DNA of 64,000 nt, from assembly GCA_033220425.1 (NCBI GenBank), contig CM065653.1:3968001-4032000 (forward strand), given 5' to 3'. Shown piece after piece: positions 1 to 12,521 of the stretch. Made by a program: the position numbers and the translations under genes. Below the pieces are notes generated by a model. That model searched no databases, was not told the origin of the DNA, and saw nothing but the letters and a program-made list of their open reading frames with translations. Positions within the stretch are counted from its first letter, which is position 1; every line of letters starts with the position of its first letter. Origin of the DNA: Lepraria neglecta (taxonomy: Eukaryota; Ascomycota; Lecanoromycetes; Lecanorales; Stereocaulaceae).

Positions 1-682
1 ATATATAGAATCCTCTATACGAAGACTCTACTACCTCTCTCGCTAAACCCCTCGCCCTAAAGCCTTATAAATTCTCCTCTTTAATTAAGTAAGCCTACTA
101 GTATTTCCTACCCGGCCTCTAAATAATCCTATACTTATCTATTCCGATATAAATAATAGTAGCTATACTAGTAATTAGGAAGAGAAGGAGTAAAAGGAAG
201 AAGGGGATACTATAGACGAGGATAAGGAGAAGGTATTAAAGGTTAGTAAGGCCTATAATAGTAGGGTTCCGAAGTTATATAATATTAAGAGATCTATCGT
301 ATATAGTAAGTACTAGATATAAATAGAAGTTGAGTACGATACTCTAAATAGTAAGTAAGTACTCCTATATATAGTAATAGGAAATCCCGCCAAGTATCCT
401 ATAAGCGCTAGATCGCTCAGCGCTCCTAGCGCTCACTATTCTTAATCGCCTTGATCGCTTAGCGCTCCTAGCGCTTATCGCTTAAGTTGCCTATCCTATC
501 CCTAGTCCTTCCGTTCTACGCGATAGTCCTGTTAGAACCACTAGTTCTAATATCCTATAGTATAGACTTAGGAACCTTTCGTATCGTTTGTTTATACTCG
601 CTAACCGGCTTACGAGCCCTACCGTTTATTTAACCTCGCTAACAAGCGTACGAGAGCGGGATAAGGATAAAATATATTCTAA
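1..682. repeat. RIP-degraded retrotransposon fragments
   Basis: AT-rich sequence with almost no CA/TG dinucleotides. About 286-545 resembles the Gypsy-1 LTR (the block around the AAGAGATCTATCGTATATAG motif) but diverges at its ends. About 553-682 matches 62635-62754, the leader next to the 5' LTR of the minus-strand Gypsy-2 element, and shares the block with GTTTGTTTAT and CTCGCTAACCGGC. This is the 5' end of a minus-oriented Gypsy-2 copy whose body lies outside the window. No open reading frame of note. Confidence 0.6.
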
Positions 683-898
683 TATTAGAGGCCTGCCTAG
701 AGCAAGTCGATAGGGGTATAGTATAACTAGAAGAATATATCTAAGGAGAGAAGATAGATATATAAAGCCTACGCGTCCTAGAGACGCGCCAAGCCGCTAG
801 CCATGAGCGATGATCGAACGTTCGATAACTATATTCGATAACTATACTTTATACTACGCGTATCGGCACTAATAGTAAGTAAAGACCAAGTCGTAATA
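683..898 (-). repeat. Gypsy-2 LTR (minus orientation)
   Basis: 216-bp LTR matching the 205-bp LTRs at 57090-57294 and 62755-62959. It begins TATTAGAGGCC and ends GTCGTAATA, which are RIP-altered TG...CA termini. It carries a short internal duplication of the ATTCGATAACTATA segment. It abuts plus-oriented Gypsy-2 interior at 899, so one Gypsy-2 copy inserted into another in opposite orientation. Confidence 0.7.
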
Positions 899-943
899 AT
901 TAACGCGATAGCTAATAAAGACTTACCTCTATATATAAGGGTA

Positions 944-2521
944 TATCACGGTACCGTCTAGAGTCAAGTTATAGGGGTAGAATAGACTAGGATATCGAAT
1001 CTAAGGAGGAAAACTATATAGAGCGAGCGAAGGATTTATATAGGTAGTAACCCCTAAGCTCGGCCCGAAGGTCCGATAGGGCTGACCAGGAGGCTACAAG
1101 GTACGCCTATAATATCAACCCCCTCTCTAACAAGGTATCGACCGTAATACCTATAGCTGTCCTTTGCCTCTAAAACCCTTCTATATCTTAGCCTGCGGCG
1201 GCGGCGATATCAAACGGATCGATTTGGCTATATAGTAGTGGCTGCCAGGGCCGAAAAGGCGCGCTATAGATCAAGCGCGATATTGAGTAAAAGTGTAGCC
1301 GAATTTGAATCGATCGAGGTATTCGAAAATATACCCTAAACTTGGTAGCGTTCCTGATGCTTGGCGCTTATCACGTGATCTTAACCCTGCCAGCTATATT
1401 GATATATATCTATATACTCTACCGTATCTATCCTATATATAGTCCTACTAAGCTTCCTAGCTCTTACCCTAGCTTAGTATTACTATTACCTTGCCAAGTC
1501 ATCCTAGTCCAGCGTTGCCATCGCCTTATAGGGGTTGTGATCTTATAGGTTGGATAGTAGGTAAAAGGGCTATCGAGCGGCAGGCGGAAGAAGTGTATAA
1601 TAATGAAATAAAATATATAGTTGGCTCATAGCGATATAAGCGCTGCAGGGTCGTTAGGGGTACGATATAAGTATAGCGTCATTATATAGTCAATACTATT
1701 ATAGCAGGCTCACTGGGTGGTACCATTGCAGCAGGCTCACTATTTGGCTTGTCAGTTAGATTATTGTAGTTATAGACGGGGTAGAGCTCAAACGAGGTGC
1801 AATTGACGAATTATCCTGATTGTTGTACTTTGCCATTCAAGCAGGCTTACTATACTGGTGCCGTTCAAGCAGGCTCACTATTGCTGGTGCTATTCAAGCA
1901 GGCTTACTGTTGCTGGTGCTATTCAAGCAGGCTCACTATTGCTGGTGCCATTCAAGCAGGCTTACTGTCAGGGGTGCTATTGTAGCAGGCTCACTCCAGT
2001 AGGTGCTCACTGCCGTCTCTAGCGATTCCATTCTGGTCTCTAGTCGGTGCCATTGTAGCAGGCTCACTGTTAGGTGCTCACTGCCGTCTCTAGTGATTCT
2101 ATTCTAGTCTCTTGTCGGTGCCATTGAAGCAGGCTTACTATCGGGGGTGTTTTGGTATGGAGGAGTCCTTAGGTTGCTCAGGATTCCACACCGTCGTAGC
2201 TGCTTTATTTTGACTCGCAGTTACAACCGGTACGAGTGTTCGGCCATTCTTTTAACTCACGTGCCTTTATGAGTACTACGGTTGTTTAAAGTCGCCCGCG
2301 CGACCGTGCCTTATTTAACATCGCCAGTCAACGATAGAGATTCGATATAATGTCACGGTGCCGCCTAGAGTCAAGTTATAGGGGTGGAATAGACTAGGAT
2401 ATCGAATCTAAGGAGGAAAACTATATAGAGCGAGCGAAGGATCTATATAGGCAGCAACCCCTGAGCTCGGCCCGAAGGTCCGATAGGGCTAACTAGGAGG
2501 CTACGAGGTACGCCTGTAATA
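944..2521 (-). mobile_element. TRIM-like miniature LTR element, copy A
   Basis: 1578-bp element with identical-length 171-bp direct repeats (944-1114 and 2351-2521) and a 5-bp target duplication GGGTA (939-943 and 2522-2526). The empty site is visible in the Gypsy-2 copy near 58840, where one GGGTA joins the same flanks. The interior holds no gag-pol; it holds a 29-bp minisatellite around 1826-2000. A polypurine tract next to the left LTR, read on the minus strand, gives the orientation. The small open frames inside (for example 1342-1548) are not protein-like. Moderately RIP-mutated. Relatives: copies B (7124-8479) and C (33697-35174). Confidence 0.85.
1826..2155. repeat. 29-bp minisatellite inside TRIM copy A
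   Basis: Tandem units of about 29 bp built on TTCAAGCAGGCTCACT followed by ..GGTGC. Five to six near-perfect units are followed by longer, degenerate units containing GCCGTCTCTAG. Copy C has about four compact units and copy B about two, so unit number explains much of the length difference between the three TRIM copies. Confidence 0.7.
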
Positions 2522-3916
2522 GGGTAGTACTAGTAAATAAGGAAGACGACGACTGTAAGCGTATTCGTAATACCCTCGCGAAGGATCCGTCTTAGATATT
2601 CGAGATAATTAACCTATATTATTACTCTAGTTATAATAATATACTCTTCTATAAGGATTATCTTTAGGTTCTAGTAATAGCTAAGCTCTATACGGACCTA
2701 ATTAAGGAAAGCTATAACTAACCCGTATACGGCTATTCTAGTAGAAATAGGATGCTTAAGTTAGTAAAGAGATAGTTCTACTAGCGTAGTATAAAAGATA
2801 AGATTACTCGCTATATCTATAATTACTATATCTACTAATAAAGTAAGGCCCCTCGAGACCAATATAATAGGCTACTATAGACTTTACCGGTGCCGGAGTA
2901 ACGCTAGTAAGATATCTCTATAGATTTTATTACTAGACTTCTCGTCTCGAAAGGGTATAATACTATATATACTATCGTAGATCGGCTTTCTAAAGAGCGC
3001 TACTACGCTCTATATATTATAATCGATTAAAGTATATCTATAGAAGCTATAGCTAATACCCTAATAAGATATATCTTCCGCTTATATAGTCTTCTAGAGT
3101 CAATTATCTCCGATCGAGGGCTATAGTTCGTATTATTAGTATAGAAGATACTATATTAGCGACTAAAGATTAAGGTTAAGCTATCTATAGTATTCTATTC
3201 GGAAACTAATAGTTAGATAGAATAAATTAAGACGTCGAGCGTTACCTAAGAATGTATTACTTATATATATAAGATAATTAGGTCCGACTTCTCCCTATAG
3301 CCGAATTTATAGATAATAACTCTATTACTAGTACTACGGGAATAACTCTCTTCTTTGCCAATAACGGTTTCTACCCTTAGATATCTTTCTCTCTACCTAT
3401 AGACGCTAGATCTATAGTTTATAAGTATATCTAGTATACTAAGGTAAATAATATCGTAGACTATATAACGAGAGTCTTAGACTTTATAACCAAGTAATCT
3501 ATTATAAGCCGTAGAAGAATAATAGATTAAGCTAATAAGAAGTAATCTAACGTTATATACGATAAAGGAGATATAGTATTCCTATCTAGTCGGAATATAA
3601 GTATAGAATATCCGAGTAGGAAACTGGATAATAAGATACTAGAACTATTTAAGATATTAGATAAAGTTAGATTATTATACCGCCTAGAACTCCTATCTAG
3701 TATATAAATATATAATATCTTCTACCCTAGTCTACTACGAAAAGTATCTACGGACCCTTTATCTAGTTAGCGAACGGAGCCGCTAGGACCTATTATAGTA
3801 GATAACTAGAAAGAGTAGAAGATCGACGATATCTTAGATACTAGACTATTTAGTCGCGGCCGCTATCTATAGTTCCGGGTCCGATAGAAGAACGAGTAAT
3901 AACCGGACTACTAATG

Positions 3917-4389
3917 TGTTACGAACCACGTTGCGTGCGGTGGTCGTAGTGTGGATTGATTCTCACTAGGATGGGAGTGCAATAGAGCAAGAGTATGAAG
4001 TAGGCTTCAAGTAATACTAAGCGGGTCTAGTATATAATTAGATGATATATATTCAGTGCCTAGCCTAAGAGATCTATCGTATATAGTAGATACTAGATGA
4101 AAATAGAAGTAAGTTAAGTATAATACTCCAAGTGGTAAGTAGTGCTCCGTATATATAGATATACGAAAGTTCGCTAAGCCCTCCTTGAGCGTACTAATCG
4201 CACGGCGCTTATTGCGCTTATGATCCTTAAGCGTATTAAGCGTACTACGCTTATAATACTTATCGCTTAGTATACCAAGCCTTAGGGTCTTGTCCGAGTC
4301 GTATACTAATTCGTCCGACTCGGTGCCAAGCCCGTTCGACAACGTTCGGCAACTATGCGTTCAAGATAGTACAGTTGTAGCTTGTAATA
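3917..4389 (-). repeat. 3' LTR of Gypsy-1a
   Basis: 473 bp, starting TGTTACGAACC and ending TTGTAATA on the plus strand. A 111-codon open frame inside it (minus strand 4007-4342) recurs in the sister LTR only because the LTRs are copies. It is not evidence of a gene. Confidence 0.8.
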
Positions 4390-7123
4390 TTAGCTCCCTC
4401 TCCCAGATTTCTCGTCCCGAGAAACTATCTATCCTTTATATTACCCTACTATACTAAATATTTAAAGAAGTAAGCTGTCCGCCGAAAGGAGCTGGCTAGC
4501 GAGTTATCCGAGTTTATAATACGGCTGTATTCTCGATGCGTTGCCGGTGGCAAGCAGTTCTAGTAGGTACTGAATCCGATTAATACTCTAACTGCGTGGA
4601 CGGTAGTAGGAAATACGACCTTATAGTGTCGGTCCTTAAGATATATCGTATTGAAAAGCGGCGAAATGAAATACTATAGGAGCTATCCAATTCTATAGTA
4701 AAGCTCGGTTGTCTCTAAAAATAGCTCGAGGCGGTAGAAGGTGAAAAGAAGCTAATGGTCGAACGTAAGCTATAGAATATTAGGGAATTGGAGGAGGACT
4801 AGCGTATCGCTCCTACGTCTTCTAATAACCTAATATTTAACGTCTCGTCCGAACGGTTCGATCTCCCCGGTAGGCTAGAAGCCCCTGAGAGCTTCGACTA
4901 GTCTTCTCTTATCTCTGATAGAACTCTTATAGATATTCCCTATAGTTCCCCGCAAGGTTCCTAAGAGGTTCCCAGGTATTTTCCGTTTCGTTATACCCTT
5001 TCTATTTAACTAGATAGAACTAATTTCTCCTATCTAGGATCCTCTCGACCTTATACTCTGTTTCTTCCTTAATATTATAGTAAAATATTTCTTAGAGAGG
5101 TATATTAGAGTCCGCTGGCTCTAAGAGTAAGATATAGAATATCGGATATACTTTAGTATTAGGTAGTAGTTAGAGTTTATAGTTAACTGGTCCTTTTAAC
5201 CGTTTAATTAAGAATAGTCCGATCTTAATATAATCTAGTTTCTTATTTAGTCTTATTATCCTTATATTTTTTATTAGGAGGTATACTTTATCCCTCTCTT
5301 TTAGCTAAGGAATATTCTTTCTTTTCTTATCGACTTAGTTCTTTAACTTACTATTCGAGCTTTTAATAGACCTTTATATATCTTTATATAAATTCTTTAG
5401 CTCTTCTATCTTAACTAAGGCCTTTTCTATATCCGGTCCTTTCCTTAGATCTAGAAATATATTTATATTCTTTCCGAAGTTGGTAAAGAATAGTATAAGG
5501 CCTATTATATCTAACCTTTTTTTATTATACGCTAGTTATACTATTAGAAGTAGTAAAACCTAGTTATCTTATTTCTAGTTTACGTAATATCTTAAATATA
5601 CTTCTATTATCTAGTTTATACGTTTAGTTTATCTATTAGTCTATAGATAGTATACTATCGATATCCGAAGTTTTGTTCTAATTACTACTATAAGCGTTCT
5701 CTAGTAGCTAGACGTGAATAACTTATCTCTATCGGATATTATCGACTTCGGTATACTATAATCTCTTATTAGTTTATCGAGTAGTACGAAGGCTAACTAA
5801 TCCGCTTTATAGATTTCTTTGAATAGTATTATAATCGTATACTTCGTTAGTTTATCTATAATAACTATAATTAAGTTAAAGGTATCCTATATAGCTGGAT
5901 CTTTCGAAGGTAGTAGTTTGACTATAAAGTCTATTATAATATCGTCCTATAGTAACTCTAGTATAGGAGTAAACTATATTTATCTATACTTAGCGTATCG
6001 TACTACTTTATTTTACTAGCACCCGATATATTCTTTAATATATTATTCGACGCGTATTCGAAGCTTCGGCGCCGTATATCCTCGTCCTAGGAGTTCTATA
6101 GTCTTAGCTACTCCTAGGTAACCTTATAAAGGGTCGTCGTAGTAATCCTTAATTACTTCCTTAACGTATATATTAGGTAAGTAGATTTTATCCTAGTATT
6201 TAAGTAATACTAAATCCTACTAATCTTTTCGTAGGTTTATTACGAATATATCGTTATTATAGGCCTTTACAATTCTATTAGTTATATTAGGTCCTAATAT
6301 ACGAAGGGTTATTACTAATACCTAGTATAGTATAAGCGATCCGTCCGCCTCTCTCTTTAGGATAGGTCGTTCTATAACGTTCTTTTCTTCTATATAGTCC
6401 GATCGCCTACTTAGGGTATCTACTCGACTATTATCCTTTCCTAGGGTATAGGTTATCTTGAATTTATATTAACCTAATAGTTCTAACTATCGAACTTATC
6501 TTCTATTTAGCTCCTTTATTATTATAAAGTTAAGAAGATTCTTATAATCCGTAAAGATAGTTAGATCCGAGTAGCTTTCTACGTATACTCGCTAGTTCTA
6601 TAATATATATACTATAGTAAGTAGCTCCTTATCGTGTATATTATAGTTCTATTCTACTACTAATATCTTCCTTGAATAGTAGGTAACTAGATACTACTTT
6701 TAGTCTTTTATTTAATATAGATATACTCTAATTATAAGATCCGAGGTATCTATTTTAATATAGGCCGGTTCGTTAGCCTAAAAGGTATAGAGTACTAGTG
6801 GATCTATATATACTTTCTTTAATATATCGAATGATTTCTATTAGTCTTTTCCCTATATAAATCTAATATCCTTTTTTATAATATCCGTTAGAGATAGTAC
6901 TTTCTTAGAGTAGCCCTCGATAAACTTCCTATTAAAGTTAGCGAATCCTAAGAAGCTTTATACTACTTTAACGTCCTGTAGTATAGGCTATTCTACTATA
7001 GCTTTGATCTTTTCTAGGCTTATACTAATACCTTCTATACTAACTATAAATCCTAGAAATTCTACTAACTATCGATAAAATTCGTACTTTTCTAGTTTAA
7101 GGAGAAGTTTCACTTACGATAGG

Positions 7124-8479
7124 TATTATAGGCGTACCTCGTAGCCTCCTAGTCAGCCCTATCGGACCTTCGGGCCGAGCTCAGGGGTTGCTGCCTATAT
7201 AGATCCTTCGCTCGCTCTATATAGTTTTCCTCCTTAGATTCGATATCCTAGTCTATTCCACCCCTATAACTTGACTCTAGATGTCACCGTGATATTATAT
7301 CGAATCTCTATCGTTAACTGGCGATATTAAATAAGGTATAGTCGCGCGGGCGACTTTAAACAACCGTGGCACTTATAAAGGCACGTGAGTTAAAAGAATG
7401 GCCGACCACTCGTACTAGTTGCAACTGCGAGTTAAAACAAAGTAGCTACCTACCCCTAACAGTGAGCCTGCTATAATGGCACCGACAAGAGACTAGAATG
7501 GAATTACTAGAGACGGCAGTAAGTACCTACTGGAGTGAGCCTGCTATAATAGCACCCCTATAACTAGCAATAGTAAGCCTACTTGAACGGCAAAGTATAA
7601 CAATCAGGACAATTCGTTAATTGCACCTCGTTTGAGCTCTACCCCGTCTATAACTATAATAATCTAACCGACAAGCCAAATAGTGAGCCTGCTACAATGG
7701 TACTACCTAGTAAGCCTACTATAATAGCATTGACTATGCGATGACGCTATACTTATATCGCACCCCTAACGACCCTACAGCGCTTATATCGCTATAAGCC
7801 AACTGTATATTTCATTTCATTATTATATACTTCTTACGCCTACTACTCGATGGCCCTTTTACCTACTATCTAACCTATAAGATCACGACCCCTACAAGGC
7901 GATAGCAACGCTAGACTAGGATGACTTGGCAAGGTAATAGCAACACCAAGCTAGGGTAAGAGCTAGGAAGCTTGGTAGGACTATATATAGGATAGATACG
8001 GTAGAGTATATAGGTATATATCAATATAGCTGGCAGGGTTGAGATCACGTGATGAGCGCTAAGTATTAGGAACGCTACCAAGTTTAGGGTATATTTTCGA
8101 ATACCTCGATCGATTCAAATTCGGCTATACTTTTACTCAATATCGCGCTTAATCTATAGCGCGCCTTTTCGGCCCTGGCAGCCACTACTATATAGCCAAA
8201 TCGATCCGTTTGATATCGCCGCCGCCGCAGGCTAAGATATAGGAGGGTTTTAGAGGTAAAGGACAGCTGTAGATATCGCGGTCGATGCCTTGTTAGAGAG
8301 GGGGTTGATATTATAGGCGTACCTCGCAGCCTCCTAGTCAGCCCTATCGGACCTTCGGGCCGAGCTTAGGGGTTACTGCCTATATAGATCCTTCGCTCGC
8401 TCTATATAGTTTTCCTCCTTAGATTCGATATCCTAGTCTATTCTACCCCTATAACTTGACTCTAGGTATTACCGTGACA
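7124..8479 (+). mobile_element. TRIM-like miniature LTR element, copy B, nested in Gypsy-1a
   Basis: 1356 bp with 171-bp repeats at 7124-7294 and 8309-8479, in opposite orientation to copies A and C. Target duplication ATAGG (7119-7123 and 8480-8484). The uninterrupted target is visible in Gypsy-1b near 38180, where the flanks join as ATAGATATCTAAGG. A polypurine tract AGAGAGGGGG lies just before the right-hand LTR. It inserted in the reverse-transcriptase region of Gypsy-1a. Confidence 0.85.
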
Positions 8480-11445
8480 ATAGGTATCCGAGGACGTCCT
8501 ATATATATAAAATATATTCTTCCTTGTTTTCCGAGTAAATTAGTATATTATCGAGGTATACTATCGCTATTCAATCTAAGTATACTCGTATAACGTTATT
8601 AATAAGTATTTAGTAGGTTACTAGTGCGTTGGTAAGTCCAAATAGTATTACTAGATACTTATAGTAGCTATATCTTGTTCGGAAGGCAGTTTTCTATTCT
8701 TCGCCCTCTTTTATCCAAATTAGATTATATATACCTCTAAGATCTAGTTTAGTAAATATCCTTGCTTTTCTAAGCTAATTCTATAGCTCGCCGATATTAG
8801 GCAAAGGGTATCTATTCTTGATTATAATATCGTTCAACTTTTAATAGTCGATATATAGTCTTAGGCTTCTATCCTTCTTTAGTATAAAGAGGATTAGATA
8901 ATCTACTAGTAATTTGGATTCCCGAATAAATCCCTTTTTAAGGTTCTCGTTAATATACCCGCGAAGTACCTTAAGTTCCTTTTCTAATAATATATAAATA
9001 GATCTAAATATCGGCTATTTACTAGGTTCGAGTTCGATCTTATAATCCTATAGCTAGTACCTAGGTAATACTTCTATATTCGTCTCTTCCTCGAATAAGT
9101 ACGTCTATTTACTATATTCTCGAGGGATAGAGGGTATATTAGTTCCTCCCTTATCTCTTACTTTATTATCCTACTAACCTTTACTAGTAACTATAGAGTC
9201 GGACTACCTTTTAGTACCGTCCTTATATAAAGCTAGGTAATATATACCTCGACCGGTCTTCGGTTCGGCTTCTTATCTACTATTAAACGCTGCTGATATA
9301 TAGGTATAATCCTGGTAATATTGCCGGATTAATCTATCTTGAGTACTCCTCGAGCCTAATTAATTATTAGATTATACTTCTTTAACTAAGGTATTCCTAA
9401 AATTATATAATAAGTAGCTATCCTAACGATATTAAAGGTAATCTCCTTATAGTAGTACTGAATTATAATAGGTAACGAAAGTATCTCTTCGTCTACCTTT
9501 CCTGTTAATAGTATTAACCTATTAGCTATCTAAAGGTTATACTACTATAACTTCTTCTGAGTTAGTATTCTAGTTATTCGCACTAAGTCTCGTAAGATAA
9601 AGTTTCTAGTAGCTCTAGAATCTATTATCGCAACGGTCCGCTATCTATTAACGATTACCGGTATCTTTATATATATATTATATTACGCGGAATATAGATA
9701 TTATTTAGGGGTTAATATATTGATCTCCTTATAGCTACCCCTGCTATAAGGGATTACTCTTTTCCCTATATAGGGAGGAATCCTATAAGTTATTTCTCGA
9801 ACTTGTATTTCTTATAGTCGTCGTATAAATATATATACTATTACTATAGATAGTATTAGTTTACTTCTAGACTCTAACGTCTTATTTAGTTTTAATAGTA
9901 AGTCTCTTCTTTATCCTTCTTGCGCGGAAAGTAACTTAGTTATTATTTTCTTACTAAGTACTAAGGATATCTATCGTCCTTATATTTATAGTACTAGTAA
10001 TTACTATAGGATGATTTTATTAGAACTCCTAGTTCCTTCCTATAGTTAATTCTATAATAGTCGTAACTATTTTCTATATACTATCTCTAGTAGACTTCCT
10101 TATATTTAGGGTAATAGTAGTTATACCTGAAGTCTAAGATACTAAAATCGTTCTAGAATCCTTTTAGTCTTTCTTCCTCTAAGTATTCCTTTCTCTCCTT
10201 AGATATAGTAGATCTAGGTTCGGGTATTATCGGTAGTTCTTTCCTTTTAATTATAACCTCCTATTCTAATTCTTCCTTATTCTAATCCTACTTAGGTTAT
10301 TTTCCCTAAGTATTACTACTATCCCTAACGTATAGCTTTTCTATCCGAGTATTAGCTTTATTCGTAAAGCTATTATTAGAGAACTCCTTGTCTCCTAAGT
10401 TAGATTCCCTATCTAGTTACTAACCGTAGACTTCGTCCTATATTAGTAAGATTCTACTAGAATTACTATCCTGGTCTCGTACCTTTTCTAGTACGTTTAG
10501 CTACTATCGATATACTATATTCTTCGACTTATAGTCTCTGGCGAAGTAGCTCGGTTTACTATAGCTATAACACGTAAGTATTTTCTTTCTACCCCTTTAC
10601 TGCTTCTTACCCCTAGCTAGCCCCCTAAAGGCCTATTTGCCTTTCTTCTCTGTAAAATCTAGTTCTATTAGTACTAGTCTATATAGGTTATATTCTTTAT
10701 ATCCTAGGTAATAGCTCTTCGATTTAGTAAAAAAGCTCGAGTATCCTATTCCGTTGACTCTTCTATTATCCCCTTTCTCTATAGTCCTTTTAAATAGCTT
10801 ATTATTAATTTCGATTACTTCCTTAATTAGTTTATTAAGGGTATCTAAGATAATCCCTAACCTTATAAGTTCGTCCTTAATATTATCCTTTAGACCTCTT
10901 TAGTATATAGTTATTAATATATTATTATCCTAGTTAGTCTTTGCTATATACTATTAAAACTAAGTTAAATACTCTAATATAGACTTCTTCTAAGTTAAGT
11001 ACTAGATAGTTCGTATTACTATATTAATTTTATTAGACGGTCCGAATATACGGCAGATTTCGAGTCTAAATATAGCTATACTCTCTATCTACTGCTTGAT
11101 TTCCGTATTATCGTCGTCTTCTAGTTCTTCTATATACTTCTTTAGGAACGGGTTAATCTACTTCTAGGCTCTTCTACGTAAGTAAGTAATAGCGAAGGTT
11201 AGATATTACTAAGTAGGTATATAGTCTCCCTGGAAAGCTAGGTATAGACTAACCTAAGATAGCTATCCCTCGAGCTTATCTCTTTCTCTATAGTATAAGT
11301 TAGGCTAGGCTATCTTAATATATCTACTAGTTCCTTCGTTAATAGTCGGGTGTCTCTATTATTATTATCCGCTCCCTCCTAAGGAGCTTAGGGTATTAGC
11401 CCTAGGGTCTCTTAGTGTAGTACTTATCCTTAAGGGTGCTTAAAG

Positions 11446-11918
11446 TATTATAAACCACGTTGCGTGCGGTGGTCGTAGTATAGATTAATTCTTACTGGGA
11501 TAGAGGTGTAACAGAGTAAGAGTATGAAGCAGGCTTCAAGTGATACCAAGCGGGTCTGGTATATAATCAGATGATATATGTTCAGTGCCTAGCCTAAGAG
11601 ATCTATTATATATAGTAGATACTAGATGAAAATAGAAGTAAGTTAAGTACGATACTCCAAGTGGTGAGTAGTACTCCGTATATATAGACATACGAAAGTT
11701 CGCCAAGCCCTCCTTGAGCGTACTGATTACACGGCGCTCATTGCGCTTATGATCCTTGAGCGTATTAAGCGCACTGCGCTTATAATGCTCATCGCTTAGT
11801 ATACCAAGCCTCAGGGTCTTATCCGAGTCGTACACTGATTCGTCCGACTCGGTGCCAAGCCCGTTCGACAACGTTCGGCAACCATGCGTTCAAGACAGCA
11901 CGGTTGTGGCTTGTAACA
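11446..11918 (-). repeat. 5' LTR of Gypsy-1a
   Basis: 473-bp partner of 3917-4389, with TATTATAAACC and TTGTAACA ends. It is less RIP-mutated than its partner: it retains several CA/TG sites that are TA in the other LTR. Confidence 0.8.
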
Positions 11919-11931
11919 TAATGGTACTATA

Positions 11932-12165
11932 TGTTGCGGGCGCGTATGCATGGCAGCCACTGTCGCATCGCAAGCCTCAATCGTTGTATGCATGGCAGGC
12001 CTCAACAGTACTTCTCAGTACGACTGCGTACGTCTCAGCCCGCGTAGTGGCTTGGCACTGGAAGCAACATCAAATATCGTGCATGTATGCTCCTTCTTCT
12101 CCTTTAGCTTAGTTATCTCAGTCAATCAATACCTATATGATTCGCTCTATACTGGCCACCTGACA
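11932..12165. repeat. 234-bp solo LTR of another element
   Basis: The segment begins TGTTGCGGG and ends CACCTGACA (TG...CA termini). It is flanked by the 5-bp duplication CTATA (11927-11931 and 12166-12170). The uninterrupted sequence is present in Gypsy-2 near 57430. It is barely RIP-mutated and has no partner LTR in the window. Confidence 0.75.
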
Positions 12166-12298
12166 CTATACGGACGGCGGCGAATTTGGTAACGCTTGGG
12201 ATATAGTCGACGACTTCTATGCGCGCTACCCGAATAAACTAGATAGTCCGAGTCGGCTATAGTCGTCTTGCCTTCCACATCAGGGACGATGCTTACTT

Positions 12299-12312
12299 GA
12301 GAGGGGGGGTAG
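12299..12312 (+). other. Polypurine tract of Gypsy-2
   Basis: GAGAGGGGGGGTAG lies directly before the LTR start TGTCACGG. It corresponds to the CTACCCCCCTCTC block at 57295-57307 on the other copy. Plus-strand DNA synthesis of Gypsy elements is primed at such a tract, which fixes the orientation of this copy as plus. Confidence 0.6.
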
Positions 12313-12521
12313 TGTCACGGCTTGGCCTTTGCTTACTGTTGGTGCCGATACGCGTAGTATAGAGCATGGTTATCGAATGTTCGATCATTACTTATCGTCT
12401 ATGGCTAGCGGCTTGGCGCGTCTCCAAGACGCGCAGGCTTCATGTATCTATCTTCTTCCTTAGATATGTTCTTCTAGTTATACTTCACCCCTATCGACTC
12501 GCTCTAGGCAGGCCCCTGATA
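12313..12521 (+). repeat. 3' LTR of Gypsy-2 (plus copy)
   Basis: 209 bp from TGTCACGGCTTGG to GGCCCCTGATA, homologous to the LTRs at 57090 and 62755. A further TAGGCAGGCCTCTGACA repeats the LTR end at 12522-12538. This looks like a small terminal duplication. It marks the boundary to the gene island. Confidence 0.7.

Larger units (their letters stand above)
3917..11918 (-). mobile_element. Gypsy-1a chromovirus-type LTR retrotransposon (RIP-degraded)
   Basis: 8002 bp including a nested TRIM. Both LTRs are 473 bp (3917-4389 and 11446-11918), with target duplication TAATG (3912-3916 and 11919-11923). Read on the minus strand, the 5' LTR is on the right. A gag zinc knuckle lies near 10525-10585, with its cysteines and histidine changed to tyrosine by RIP. 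The reverse transcriptase YLDD motif, now YLDN, is near 8540-8570. Integrase sequence is at about 5560-6300. A chromodomain-like end (ILD.RN.FYLVK.KGYNETENTWEP-like) is near 4965-5050, followed by a polypurine tract GGGAGAGGGAGC beside the 3' LTR. CA/TG dinucleotides are almost absent and no frame is intact. The order protease-RT-RNaseH-integrase-chromodomain is that of Gypsy chromoviruses. Confidence 0.85.
899..12521 (+). mobile_element. Gypsy-2 LTR retrotransposon, plus strand, partial and heavily nested
   Basis: Pieces 899-943, 2522-3916, 11919-11931 and 12166-12521 are collinear with the reverse complement of the complete copy at 57090-62959. Around 2880-3230 the translation, through many stops, shows an integrase core (a DFI..LPVSKGYNTI..IVDRLSKE-like stretch). 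The 3' end has a chromodomain-like tail, a polypurine tract and the 3' LTR (12313-12521). The reverse transcriptase and gag parts lie beyond the minus-oriented LTR at 898 and are not in the window. RIP has converted most CA/TG to TA, so no protein can be made. It is interrupted by TRIM A, Gypsy-1a and a solo LTR, each with target duplications. Confidence 0.75.

Noticed and set aside
1342-1548. 68-codon hydrophobic frame, repeated at 34095-34301
   Set aside because: It lies in the TRIM interior and differs only by RIP-type changes between copies. There is no start context or homology to a known protein.
4007-4342. 111-codon frame on the minus strand, repeated at 11536-11871
   Set aside because: Both lie in Gypsy-1a LTRs, so conservation comes from the LTR being duplicated. 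No known domain.
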